Assembly: GCA_958296125.1 (NCBI GenBank)
Contig: OY282444.1
Coordinates: 1,855,940 to 1,919,939 of the forward strand
Reading direction: 5' to 3'
DNA length: 64,000 nt
Source: an uncultured Poribacteria bacterium
GTDB lineage: Bacteria; Poribacteria; WGA-4E; PCPOR2b
The number at the start of each line of letters is the position of its first letter. Within the stretch, counting starts at the first letter, position 1. Positions 35,425 to 45,800 of the stretch are shown here, piece after piece. The translations under genes were made by a program, and so were the position numbers. A model generated the notes under the pieces. That model did no database searches. It was not told the DNA's origin and saw only the letters and a list, made by a program, of their open reading frames with translations.

Positions 35425-36645
35425 ATGAAAAAATTTTCAACCCTACTGATATTTCTCATTTTGGCCGTTGGTGTTGGGTGTAATCAAGAACAACCGGTTA
35501 CACAACTAGAAGTTGGTAGAGAGAAGCTACTCGGTGCCGGCTTGTCAATCGAAGCCATTGAACACCTAAAACGGGCGGAAGCTGAGGAAGCCAAAACCGA
35601 CACCGAAAAAGTGGAGCCGCGAGCACTATTACTGATTGCCTACTCATACGCCCTCTCTACCGGACACGCTAAAACTCAAGAAGCGGAAACTCCGGGACTT
35701 GCAGCTGAGTACAAACAGGCGCGAAGTGAAAGAATTGCAGCATTAACCAGTACTGAAATGAAGAAAATGCTTCAGTTGCTCAAAGAAAAACATCGTACGC
35801 AAGAAGCGACGATACAAATCCTGGTGGATAAAGGGGCTGGGGCCGTCCCCGTATTGCTCGAATATCTCGGTATAAGAAGCTATCTGGTTATTCGGCCCGA
35901 TTTGGTTGAAATGTTGTATCAAATCGGTTCCGAGGGTGTGGACAAGATCGCTGCTGCACTGAGTGATGCCAATACCTCTCTGGAGATGAAAGGGACCCTG
36001 ACGCGGTTAATGGGACGGATAAATGATCCGCGTGCAATCCCCGTTTTAGAGGCAATCCAAGGCGAAAGTGCCCCCGGGCTTAGGATGGAAATCAACATCG
36101 CACTTTATAACCTCGGCAAAGGAGAGTACAGGGCAGAAATTATCGCTGGGTTGAGTGATAACGATGTTGCGGTTCGCCGTGCGGCTGCACAGGCAATGTT
36201 GAAACTCGACAATCCCCCAACGGAGGAGCTTGTCACAGCTCTCAACGACTCCGATGCACAAGTGCGTATGTACGTGGGCCAGACTCTTGAAAAACACCCA
36301 ACTGAAAACGCCATCAGTCGCCTCACCGAAATTCTTACAAATGATACAGATGAAGGTGCCAAAGAAGCAGCGGCAAAGGCTTTAATCGTTCATAGTGAAC
36401 AAGACTTTGGAAAAAGGATAGCGCAGCGGCTCATTAAGGCATTGCCGGAGGTAAGCGACCCCAAGGATCGGATACGGATTGTCCTGGTCCTTAAAAAAGA
36501 TGCACTCGTAGAGCAGATTAAAAATGCCCCGAAAGCGTATGATGATAATATTGAATATGATCTCTTTCTCTATTTTAACAACGAAGAAAAGAACGATATG
36601 GTTAGAGAAGAGCTCAGTATGCTATTGAACAATCTAAGAGGTTAA
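35425..36645 (+). CDS. HEAT-repeat lipoprotein (upstream paralog of the TamB locus)
   Basis: The ATG at 35425 gives 406 residues; the much longer open frame from 35002 runs antisense to the thioesterase gene and is not used. The lipobox AVGVGC sets the lipidated Cys near residue 19. The mature protein begins with a helical domain (VGREKLLGAGLSIEAIEHLK) and continues with HEAT-like repeats such as AIPVLEAIQ, YRAEIIAGLSDNDVAVRRAA and LVTALNDSDAQVRMYV. It is a clear paralog of 44223-45533, sharing VGRxxLL, AxEHLK, EPRALL and LSTGxAK. Flanking TamB and BamA suggests a role as an envelope-assembly accessory protein. Confidence 0.83.
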   Translation: MKKFSTLLIFLILAVGVGCNQEQPVTQLEVGREKLLGAGLSIEAIEHLKRAEAEEAKTDTEKVEPRALLLIAYSYALSTGHAKTQEAETPGLAAEYKQARSERIAALTSTEMKKMLQLLKEKHRTQEATIQILVDKGAGAVPVLLEYLGIRSYLVIRPDLVEMLYQIGSEGVDKIAAALSDANTSLEMKGTLTRLMGRINDPRAIPVLEAIQGESAPGLRMEINIALYNLGKGEYRAEIIAGLSDNDVAVRRAAAQAMLKLDNPPTEELVTALNDSDAQVRMYVGQTLEKHPTENAISRLTEILTNDTDEGAKEAAAKALIVHSEQDFGKRIAQRLIKALPEVSDPKDRIRIVLVLKKDALVEQIKNAPKAYDDNIEYDLFLYFNNEEKNDMVREELSMLLNNLRG

Positions 36646-37395
36646 AAACTTTTTTGAGCGATTAAAATCGCCACAACGTCCCCCGCCATCTGTGTGAATT
36701 GGTGTGAGGTGCTGGAGGCGACAACCAAGGCAGTAGGTTTCTAACTTCGATCATCAATTGGGGTAAAGCTGTTTGCCGCCTAACCGTGCGGGAGGGAGTG
36801 TAGGGGACACTAGTGTAGAAGTTTACAAAGCAAGTTAAGTATTCACCAATGTCGCCTCAAGCGAAAAACTTTGACTCAGCCCGATAGAACTAGTCCTTCG
36901 CCTGAGTCAGGTCACAGAATTTGCCCATCTCCCGATATAAATCGGTACTGGCAAATCCAATCGGCCGGGGCTTGCTGCGCTATAGACTGGTTGCTCCCAA
37001 TCTCAAGGGGGAGAATTGGCGTTACACGGGTTTACAAAATTTGAATCTACCGAAATGTTCTTATGCTTGTATGCTCATTTGCATACTTTAGCAGCTCCAT
37101 AAAAACCTTCAAAGTAAATTCTGCGCTCCAAACGGACTGCACTGCCCTTATATCAATTAAAAATAGCCTGCCTACTCCGCTTCCCTCCCGTCATGTGGTT
37201 CGGTTCTTAGTTTTGGAGCACACGGTGCCAACTGAAACAATCGCTCCATTAAATCCGAATCCTCCTCCATGCTCCCTATATTTTTACTGATGTGCAAATC
37301 TGAATTTGCTATGTATGATATTAATTGGGTTAGATCGCGACGGGTACTTTTGGGACTGAGTGCAGTTGACACTTTCCAAATACAAAAGAATTGAG
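36646..37395. other. 750-bp intergenic region, no gene recognised
   Basis: Between the first HEAT lipoprotein gene and tamB. Only short frames are present, none with coding character. A small palindrome ACACTAGTGT lies near 36808. TTGACA occurs at 37367 but without a matching -10 before the tamB start. Confidence 0.4.
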
Positions 37396-40300
37396 ATGAA
37401 TTCTATGCGTAGACGAAATAAACTCTTAATTCTACTCACGCTTATTGGAGTGGCTCTTGTCATTGGGGGAGGACTGTTTTTAGGCACCCCCTACGTGCTC
37501 AACTGGACCCGCCTGGTGTTAGAATCTGAACTCCAAAAGCGGTTAAAACACCCGGTCACTATCGATCAGATTTCAGGAAATGTGTTGACCGGTTTGAATA
37601 TCAAAGGGGTTCAAATCGCGGATGCGAACCCAGAAAAGCCTCCTTTAATTTCTCTGGATGAAATCCGGATAAAATATAGATTATGGAGTTTGGCACGAAG
37701 GAAATTCCTCATCACTCGGTTGCATTTCAATCATCCCCAAATCAATGCTCGTATGGATGCAGACGGGGGTCTCAATCTAGCCAAGCTAATTCCGAAAGGT
37801 GGATCGGAGGCGGGTGTGAAACTTCCTATTCAACTGCTAATCTCTGATATTAGTATCGGAGATGGTGCTATCAATTTTGAAGATGGAAGAGGTTTTCTCA
37901 GAGTTGGAGTCGGCGGCATTTACAGTCGTAGTCGTGTTGATAGCTTCGTAAAAAACTGGAAGCACATCGGCCATCTGGAAGTGCGAGACGGACATTTTGA
38001 ACTGAATGGTGTTGAAACGCAGATTGATGAATTCAGAACTGAATTTGAGTTACAGCAAAATCGAGGTGTATTGCAATCACTGCGTCTAGCGTTAGGCAAT
38101 TCTCTACTGACCGTTTCCGGCGAGGCAAGTAATCCCAGCAAACAATCCCCACGAGTCGAAACCCAAATTCACGTAACGCTCGATTTCCATGACGTACAAA
38201 AAATCCTATCCTTCCCAGGGGAGATAGAAGGAGTCGCAAAAGTGGACGTAGAAGCCAGCGGGCCAGTGTCGGCACTTATCGGGAGATTTGGACTCAACCT
38301 CCCCTCCGTAAGGCTGAATGCGCTCCAACTTGAGAATCTTACTGTGCAAGCTGAGTTCACGCCAAATAGTTTCCGAATTACCAACATTGATGGGGGGCTT
38401 GCGTCAGGAAAACTGACAGGTGGGGTAGAAATCAACGTCCATCCCAAACAGGAGGATGCACAACGCTTGATGTATAAAGGATGGGTACAACTCAATTCCC
38501 TTCGGACGGAACAGCTGCTACCGATTAAAGATTTCTTGGATGTCAAAGCAGATTTGGGCGGTAAAATCCAATTCAGTGGTAACGGTTCAGACCTTCGCAA
38601 GATTGACCTTGACGGAAGCCTCCAATTAGACAATGCGACCCTAAATGGGGTGCCAATTCGCCTTTCAACAGCGCACTACCAGCTCAATGATGAGCATCTG
38701 TCGGTTACGGCGAACCTCGACGAGGCGCAAATTGAAATCAATGGCAACCCTGGATTAACCGATCCGCACGATATGGATCTGCGTATTACGAAAATCGATA
38801 TAGGTAAACTCGCACGGATTTTGCAAATGCCAGACCTCGCCGGCGAAGGCACACTCGCCGGAAAAAGCAGCACCAGCGTAGGGGATAGTCCTCGTTATTC
38901 CCTACGGGCTCACCTCAGTGTTCCAGAAGCAACGTTATACGATGTGCCAATCGGTGTATTGACAACTGATTTTCATTATACCGAGAATCAGGTTTTCCTG
39001 CACCTGATACGCCTTGTCAAAGGTGAGAGCGAATTGATTGCGGATGGCATCGCCCGGATTGAAGGGGATATTCCGATCGAACTCAAGGTACGTGCACAAC
39101 CACTCCAGATTGCGGACTATGTGCGCTTGACAGGAAGTGATCATCCAATCAAAGGGGTCGCAACAGGTGAATTGGTGCTGGACGGAACGCTATTACAGCT
39201 TGACGGTCGTGGCACGCTTCAGATTTTGAACGGCAAGGCATGGGATCTGGCACTTGATCCGCTAACGCTACCGATAGAGATTGAGAATTATATCGTGAAA
39301 ATTCCAGATTTTGAGTTATTAACCCGCGGCCAAAAGGCTATCCTCAACGCACAGATTGACCCAAATCAAGATTATGTAATTGATTTTCAAAGTGAGTCAA
39401 TGCAGCTGGCAGAGATTGCGCTCGCACGCGGTATGACTGACTTCTTGTTGGATGCTGATCTGGTTGTCACAGCCAAGGGACAAGCGAACGCGGCAGATCC
39501 AACGGCAAATCTTACCTTTGAGTTTGCAAATGTCACTTACGCAGGTCATCCGCTGGAAGACGTTTATATCACTGGTACCTACAGGGACAATGCGCTAAAC
39601 TTTGAGGGCGTTGGCTTTAATGATACCTGTCAAATCCGTGGAGTTTTGGAATCAATTGAGGACAACCCGTATCATATCACTGTTGATGGTGTGGGAGTTG
39701 ATCTCCTGCCGTTCCTGCGAATCTTTAATGCAGCAGACTATCTGACCGGCACAGCAGATGGTAATGTTAAGATTACAGGGATGCTAGAAGAGTTGCCAAA
39801 ATTTACGTTCCAGATGCTCCTGTCCAAGACTGACCTTGATGTTAAAGGATGGCAGTTGATTAATCCTGATCCGATTCGCGTTTCCTTTGCGGACAATCTA
39901 TGGCACGTGCAATCTCTCGTGATCGCTGATAAACGGGATGGCCGTCCATGCCTGAATGCGATGGGCACTTTTCCCATTGTGAGTGAATTGGAAGGCTCTA
40001 CACATGTGGATTCAAGGACTACCAATATCAGTTTTTCTGTAGAAGCCGACGGGTTCCCATTTGAAGGGGTATCATACCTGTTGGGGCTACCACCGCTCCT
40101 CTCAGGGAAAGTCAGCTACAAGCTCACGGGCAGCGGCACTTATACGGCACCACAGTTGGCACTCGATTGGACCATTCCAAATCTGACGGTTCAAACGCCC
40201 ATCGGTCCGATTGCGATTAGTGAAGCTGAAGGAAGTCTAGACTATCAGGATGGAAACCTCACCGTTGATTCTTTCGATCTACTTTTACTCGACAATCCCA

Positions 40301-43300
40301 TCAAAGTGCAGGGGGATGTGCAGATTGATCTCGATCATTTTCAATCTTCACGCTTCAACCTCCACGTTTCATGCCCCAATTTTGAGTTGAATTCTCACGA
40401 TTTTCAGAATTTGCCTGATTATCTGAATAATATGTTAATCCTATTAGATCTAGAAGCACAGATTACCGGCGATCTGGTTCAGCCGGAGTTGACCGCCTCG
40501 ATTGATGCGACGCAAAAAACAATGCAACTCTTGGATTTGCCCCAACCTGTTGAAGATCTGAACGTTGTGCTTCAGGTCTCAGCTGGCCAAAAGGCATCGC
40601 CTGACTTAATCGCGGTGAAGCTGAAATCGGCGGATTGGCAGTTCGGAGGAGGACAGTATCAGGCATCGGGGGCTTGGCGTTTACCCAAAACGGAGCCGGG
40701 ATTATCGCTCACCTCAATTATAGACACCTTGGAACAGAGCAATCCAGTCCTGTTTCAACTTCACGTCAACGGGGTAGATGTGAATTTCATCACCCCCCTG
40801 AACTACATAATGAAACGTGAAATCCTCAATATAGAGAGTCGAGCTAATGTAGTGCTTGAACTACAGGGCCACGGCTATCAGCCCGACCAAATGTCGGCGA
40901 CTCTCAGGTGTAGCGATCTGCGTACTCAGATTAACGACCATGATGTGCGGAATATCAATGAGATTCAGCTCCATTTCACAGATCGGAAACTCACACTCAG
41001 ACCAACCCAAATAGGTGAAGGCGGCTCTGCTTGGCTCAACGCTACAGGTACTATCGATCTTGATGGAAATATGGACCTTCATTTAGAGTTGGATCGACTG
41101 CCTTATGGCGTACTGCTCCCAGCAATAACACTAACGCTTTTTGATCAATCTTTCCTGAAGTTTGAAGGTTTTCTGACGAGTCAAATTCGTGTGCGTGGGG
41201 AACTTACAAATCCAATTATAACTGCAAAGTGGGAGTCGGATGGCCATATCGGAAACGCCAATCTTAAGGACAATGGAAGCGCAAGCTATCAGGAAAAATT
41301 GCTTTCCCTCCAAAACACGCAACAGATTGTCGGGGTGAACAAGCAGCTAGAGGTGTTTGGCACGATTCCGATTGATCTCGCCTTTCAGCCAATAGATCTC
41401 GCAGATCGATTTCTAAATCTACCGATCGATTTGAAATTACGAGGGCAGCAGATTTCTTTGGCCCCCATAGCGTTGCTATTGCCTCCGCTAATTGAACATG
41501 CCGATGGTATTGCTGACATAGACCTCAGAATACAGGGAACAACCGCTTCGCCTTACCCGCAAGGAAAGTTGTCACTTCAAAACGCTACGTTGAAGTTAGC
41601 GAACTTTGACATGCCAATTTCAAACGGGAAAGTTGAGTTGCGGGCGGATAAGGGAGAAATTCGTATCCCTACACTCAGTTTTCGGGTAGGTCAAGGGGAG
41701 TATGCAGCAGAAATCAACTGTAGACTTGCTGGACTTATCGCAACTGATTTTGAAATCTCCCGATTCGGAGTCCATAAAGCAAGAATTGCTGATTTTATCG
41801 GAGATAAATCAAGATTGCTTAATCCTATTGTGTCGCGGTTTTTGAATCCCGAAGCAATTGGGACGGAGGTGATGTCAACCGAAGTGTTGAATGGATATAT
41901 TACGGCGGAAGCCAGTTTGAAAATCCCAGTAAATCAGTTCCTCAGCCCCGGCAAGACTGCATGGATTCCAACATTTATTAAGCCATTCAATCCGCCAAAT
42001 GTGATTAAGTATGTAACAGGTCAGCTAAATATTCAAGATATTCTAATTGAAGGGTTAGGTTATCAGATTCGCAACTCTAGGCCGATTGAGATTCAACTTG
42101 TAAACCAGAAGCTCAGCTTGGAAAACGGATTCAGCTTAGAAGATCAAAAACCGGTGCTAGCCGAGGCAAAATGCCTGCGAGTTACAGGATTCGGAAGTTG
42201 GGAACTTGGCAAAAAATTGCTCTTTCATGTTGAAATGAAGAATCTTGATCTCGGCTTTATTTCAGGATTTCTCCCCGAAGCTTACGCGATTCGTGGTTTT
42301 TTGAACTCCTCTCTTGATATACGTGGAACGGATGCCGAACCGAAGATCTCCTTTATGTGGGAAACCCCGGAACTACGAATAAACCAAGTCGAGGTTGATC
42401 AGTTTACCGGTAGCGTCACGTATGAAGATCGAAAAATCCGAATTAGCGGAAAGCAAAACGACGATGCTCATCTGTCCATTGGGAACAATCACGCCGCTCT
42501 ATCTGCGCTGATTCCCTTTCACCTATCCTTACTGGAATTCAAAGCTGAACTGTTACCAGAGGATATTGAAGGCGGATTAGATATAGCTATCGGAGATTTA
42601 GATTTTTTATCTCTCATTTTTCCTCAATTTGCCTTTACCGAAGGTACAGGTGCCCTTAATGCCACGCTCGGCGGTCGATTTGACTCACCCGTGCTTAAAG
42701 GATCGACAAACTTGAGAGCACTTGCGTTCGAGCTGCCGGATTCACACATCAGGTTAGAAAACGGAACAGTACACCTCGATTTGACCGAGAAAGGGGTCAA
42801 TATTCAACGCATTACGGGAGATATGAACAGTGGCACCTTCGAGATTAACGGGGTAATACAATCCGATTGGTTCGATGTACAGCGTATAGATGTTGTTGCC
42901 GAGTTGGGTGAGGGGACCACGTTTGAGAAACCCGGATTTTACCAACTTAAGTGTCAAAGCGTCAACTTGCAGATGAAAGGTGCTATCACGACAGATGGAA
43001 ATCTCAAACTTCCACCGTTAAGAGGTTCAATCCGTGTCAAAGAAGGTCGATACGAGCAAGACTGGAAGCAGCTAGTTCAGGATTGGGTGGATAAGGCGGC
43101 AGAGGTACAGTTTGAGGTCTGGTTTGATTACCCTATCGTGCGCGATCTTCAATTAGACCTTGATATCATTGTCCCCAATAACTTTTGGGTGGAATCGAAT
43201 TTAGGGGAAATTTTTCCAACTGTCGGAGAAATTGAGATTGAAACATCAATTAACGGTGAGATTGTTGGACCGATCCAAAAACCTATTTTTAGCGGGCGTG

Positions 43301-43959
43301 TGGATCTGTTAGAAGGCAAATTGTCCCTCTCTGGAGGTCATCAATTCGAGATTCAGGAGGGATCATATGTAGAAAACAAAAATGCACTGGAATTTAACCC
43401 GTGGTATGAGATTACTGCCAAGACAGTTGAACCGATTCGGAATGTCCAAGTTCCAACTACAGACGGAGAAATCCGTACGAAAGATCTCAGAGTCGTTATG
43501 CATTTGAATGGTTACCTCAAGGATAAACATAAGTCAGAGTTTCGAGAGGAAGTTCTCAGAAAAGATGCTGGCGAAGAGTACCAATTGACTCAACAACAAA
43601 TCCTTTCTATTTTAACCCTTGGTGGAACAGATCCCCTTGACTCTGAAGCCTCTTCTATTCCAACCCGGGTCGTTCAACAGTATCTGAGTAGCCGGATTGC
43701 GAGTAGTCGTATTGCGAAGGTAGCGGGTTTAAGAGAAACCCGTTTCGATCTGAGTCCTGACAATTTTGAACAGTCGCGGTTCCTTTTGACGAAAGAACTT
43801 TCGCAGCACCTTTCGTTGACTTACTCTTCAACCTTCCAACTTCACACAGAGCCTCGGATTGAGGTAGAATATCAAATTAGTCGATATTTTTATATCAAAG
43901 GAGAACGGAATGAGCGCGGAAAATACGGCGTAGACCTCAAGCTGGAACAACGATTTTAG
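37396..43959 (+). CDS. tamB: TamB-family translocation/assembly protein (DUF490)
   Basis: From ATG 37396, about 2187 residues, longer than E. coli TamB (about 1259). An N-terminal membrane segment at about 11-36 (KLLILLTLIGVALVIGGG) anchors it in the inner membrane. The body is a very long array of beta-strands typical of TamB/AsmA-like lipid-bridge proteins (repeats such as GxANxxG..., ...LKGxVxxxDG). The C-terminus holds the DUF490 domain: LTLGGTDPLDSEA, RVVQQYLSSRIASSRIAKVA and YQISRYFYIKGERNERGKYG. TamB bridges the periplasm and pairs with an Omp85 partner in outer-membrane assembly or phospholipid transport. HEAT lipoproteins flank it and a BamA-type barrel follows, so all four form one assembly locus. 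The start could also be the Met three codons downstream; the Shine-Dalgarno is weak. Confidence 0.9.
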   Translation: MNSMRRRNKLLILLTLIGVALVIGGGLFLGTPYVLNWTRLVLESELQKRLKHPVTIDQISGNVLTGLNIKGVQIADANPEKPPLISLDEIRIKYRLWSLARRKFLITRLHFNHPQINARMDADGGLNLAKLIPKGGSEAGVKLPIQLLISDISIGDGAINFEDGRGFLRVGVGGIYSRSRVDSFVKNWKHIGHLEVRDGHFELNGVETQIDEFRTEFELQQNRGVLQSLRLALGNSLLTVSGEASNPSKQSPRVETQIHVTLDFHDVQKILSFPGEIEGVAKVDVEASGPVSALIGRFGLNLPSVRLNALQLENLTVQAEFTPNSFRITNIDGGLASGKLTGGVEINVHPKQEDAQRLMYKGWVQLNSLRTEQLLPIKDFLDVKADLGGKIQFSGNGSDLRKIDLDGSLQLDNATLNGVPIRLSTAHYQLNDEHLSVTANLDEAQIEINGNPGLTDPHDMDLRITKIDIGKLARILQMPDLAGEGTLAGKSSTSVGDSPRYSLRAHLSVPEATLYDVPIGVLTTDFHYTENQVFLHLIRLVKGESELIADGIARIEGDIPIELKVRAQPLQIADYVRLTGSDHPIKGVATGELVLDGTLLQLDGRGTLQILNGKAWDLALDPLTLPIEIENYIVKIPDFELLTRGQKAILNAQIDPNQDYVIDFQSESMQLAEIALARGMTDFLLDADLVVTAKGQANAADPTANLTFEFANVTYAGHPLEDVYITGTYRDNALNFEGVGFNDTCQIRGVLESIEDNPYHITVDGVGVDLLPFLRIFNAADYLTGTADGNVKITGMLEELPKFTFQMLLSKTDLDVKGWQLINPDPIRVSFADNLWHVQSLVIADKRDGRPCLNAMGTFPIVSELEGSTHVDSRTTNISFSVEADGFPFEGVSYLLGLPPLLSGKVSYKLTGSGTYTAPQLALDWTIPNLTVQTPIGPIAISEAEGSLDYQDGNLTVDSFDLLLLDNPIKVQGDVQIDLDHFQSSRFNLHVSCPNFELNSHDFQNLPDYLNNMLILLDLEAQITGDLVQPELTASIDATQKTMQLLDLPQPVEDLNVVLQVSAGQKASPDLIAVKLKSADWQFGGGQYQASGAWRLPKTEPGLSLTSIIDTLEQSNPVLFQLHVNGVDVNFITPLNYIMKREILNIESRANVVLELQGHGYQPDQMSATLRCSDLRTQINDHDVRNINEIQLHFTDRKLTLRPTQIGEGGSAWLNATGTIDLDGNMDLHLELDRLPYGVLLPAITLTLFDQSFLKFEGFLTSQIRVRGELTNPIITAKWESDGHIGNANLKDNGSASYQEKLLSLQNTQQIVGVNKQLEVFGTIPIDLAFQPIDLADRFLNLPIDLKLRGQQISLAPIALLLPPLIEHADGIADIDLRIQGTTASPYPQGKLSLQNATLKLANFDMPISNGKVELRADKGEIRIPTLSFRVGQGEYAAEINCRLAGLIATDFEISRFGVHKARIADFIGDKSRLLNPIVSRFLNPEAIGTEVMSTEVLNGYITAEASLKIPVNQFLSPGKTAWIPTFIKPFNPPNVIKYVTGQLNIQDILIEGLGYQIRNSRPIEIQLVNQKLSLENGFSLEDQKPVLAEAKCLRVTGFGSWELGKKLLFHVEMKNLDLGFISGFLPEAYAIRGFLNSSLDIRGTDAEPKISFMWETPELRINQVEVDQFTGSVTYEDRKIRISGKQNDDAHLSIGNNHAALSALIPFHLSLLEFKAELLPEDIEGGLDIAIGDLDFLSLIFPQFAFTEGTGALNATLGGRFDSPVLKGSTNLRALAFELPDSHIRLENGTVHLDLTEKGVNIQRITGDMNSGTFEINGVIQSDWFDVQRIDVVAELGEGTTFEKPGFYQLKCQSVNLQMKGAITTDGNLKLPPLRGSIRVKEGRYEQDWKQLVQDWVDKAAEVQFEVWFDYPIVRDLQLDLDIIVPNNFWVESNLGEIFPTVGEIEIETSINGEIVGPIQKPIFSGRVDLLEGKLSLSGGHQFEIQEGSYVENKNALEFNPWYEITAKTVEPIRNVQVPTTDGEIRTKDLRVVMHLNGYLKDKHKSEFREEVLRKDAGEEYQLTQQQILSILTLGGTDPLDSEASSIPTRVVQQYLSSRIASSRIAKVAGLRETRFDLSPDNFEQSRFLLTKELSQHLSLTYSSTFQLHTEPRIEVEYQISRYFYIKGERNERGKYGVDLKLEQRF

Positions 43960-44222
43960 ATAGTAACTCCGAGCTGTCATCGTACTCGCTGCGTCACAGC
44001 ACAAAGCTTTTTTTATCGTTGACGATAACCGTCCATGAGACAAAAACCTAACAAAATTGCCATAATCCTGTAACATCTCCTTGCTACAATAATTTTTCTT
44101 ATACCTTACGTCTACAACAATGACCCGCATCTTTGGGCCAAATCACCTACATGCTAGATGGTGACACCAGTGCGAAACTATCACCACAAAGAACTGTAAA
44201 GAAATCAGGAGAACCAAGTGTT

Positions 44223-45533
44223 ATGAAGAAACGTTTAGTAACCATGCTTGTTAGGCCTCAATTCCCCAAATCACATTGCCATTCTGCCAGCTTGAGCAAA
44301 GATCTTTCGACCACAAGAATTCAGAGCTTCTTCACTTCGTTCAGGACGATACTTTGTGGAGGACTAATATTGTTAATCTTGCTGGCCGGCTGTGAACCGA
44401 AACAGCAAGTCGATCATTTGAAAGTTGGGCGGGGCCAACTGTTAAATTCGGGACTTGCGGTTGACGCAGTTAAGCATCTGAAACAGGCTGAAATAGATGA
44501 AGTAGACAAAACTGAGCCTCGCGCGTTGTTGGTCCTTGCATACTCACATGGCCTCTCAACAGGAGCTGCAAAAGCGCAAGGGTTGGACGCTGAGTTCAAA
44601 AGTGAACGTGCACAGCGGTTAGCTGCGTTAGGAGATGCAGAAATCGAAAACCTCCTTCAAATTTTGGTGAGACGTTCTCGCCTCCAAAAAGATGCAATAC
44701 AAGTGGTCGTTGACAAAGGTGTGGATGCAATCCCTGCCCTGTTTAATGCTTTAGGTAACGTCGAGTTTCAAAACCTGCATGGCGACATTATAGAGATGAT
44801 GTATCAAATTGGAAGCGATGGGCTTGGTCTAATGGTTGATGCCATTCAAAATGCCGATACCTCAACAGCTGTGAAGGTTGCACTCGTACGCCTGATCGGG
44901 AGGATTGGCGAACCACAGAGTCTTGAGGATTTAGAAACAATCCACAGCGATATCGACGATGCCGGACTGAAGATGGAAATCAACGTCACCCTCTACAGGC
45001 TTGGAAAACATGAATACTCAACGGTAATTGTCAAAGGCTTGGAGGACGATGATGTGAATGTACGTCGTGCCGCTGCACGGGCAATGATACATCTTAGTAA
45101 TTATCCGGTGGCCAAGGTCATTAAAGCACTGCAGGACACCGATGATAGCATCGTTACCTATGCGGCGCAGGCATTGCAAAACCAGCCAGATGTACAAGCA
45201 GTCATACCCCTCACCGAAGTCCTCACAGGCAAAGCCGATAACGCTGCAAAACAGGCAGCTTCGGAAACGTTGCGAATTCACGCGGAACAGAAGTTGACCA
45301 GAGGGTTGACTACCCGGCTTATTAAAGCGTTGATTTCTGGCAAAATTGCGGATGCAGAAGATCGACTACGAATCGCTCAACTGCTCCGGAAAGATGCGCT
45401 GATGAAGCAAATTAAAGTGGCTATGTTGGTGAATCCGCAGTTGGCATACGACCTCGATCGATACCTGAAACTAACCGAAACACATCAGATGGTTAAGGGA
45501 GAGTTAAGATGGATACTTTCCGAACTAGAGTGA
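44223..45533 (+). CDS. HEAT-repeat lipoprotein (downstream paralog of the TamB locus)
   Basis: 436 residues from ATG 44223, preceded by AGGAG. A lipobox (LILLAGC) gives an unusually long n-region of about 55 residues before the lipid Cys, so a later start is possible. The mature part parallels 35425-36645: VGRGQLLNSGLAVDAVKHLK, EPRALLVLAYSHGLSTG and then HEAT repeats (YSTVIVKGLEDDDVNVRRAA, VIPLTEVLTGKADNAAKQAA). The two genes flank tamB, and the duplicate is followed by the Omp85 gene, so this pair is likely a dedicated accessory lipoprotein set. Function is inferred from context. Confidence 0.84.
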   Translation: MKKRLVTMLVRPQFPKSHCHSASLSKDLSTTRIQSFFTSFRTILCGGLILLILLAGCEPKQQVDHLKVGRGQLLNSGLAVDAVKHLKQAEIDEVDKTEPRALLVLAYSHGLSTGAAKAQGLDAEFKSERAQRLAALGDAEIENLLQILVRRSRLQKDAIQVVVDKGVDAIPALFNALGNVEFQNLHGDIIEMMYQIGSDGLGLMVDAIQNADTSTAVKVALVRLIGRIGEPQSLEDLETIHSDIDDAGLKMEINVTLYRLGKHEYSTVIVKGLEDDDVNVRRAAARAMIHLSNYPVAKVIKALQDTDDSIVTYAAQALQNQPDVQAVIPLTEVLTGKADNAAKQAASETLRIHAEQKLTRGLTTRLIKALISGKIADAEDRLRIAQLLRKDALMKQIKVAMLVNPQLAYDLDRYLKLTETHQMVKGELRWILSELE

Positions 45534-45800
45534 AAGATAGCGACCAAGTTGCTAAATTCTGTTGCTAGAAGACTAGGCGATGTTATGACGAAGATAATCA
45601 TATCATCGTCCAGACTAATCCATATCAACGCCTTAATCCGCTCAACCTCTTGTGCGATAAACCGCTTTTCCATTCCCAAACCAAATAAATTTTTTAATTG
45701 GGGAAACAACACCCCGAACCCTTGCGTTTGGACGTTAAACAGTGTAACCCCTACCCTTTGAACTGAGCCGACAGGAAAGGAAGGAGGTGAGGATGTACGA

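Noticed and set aside
36646-37395. Search for a tRNA, small RNA or insertion in the 750-bp gap before tamB
   Set aside because: No cloverleaf, terminator or coding pattern was found; only a 10-bp palindrome.
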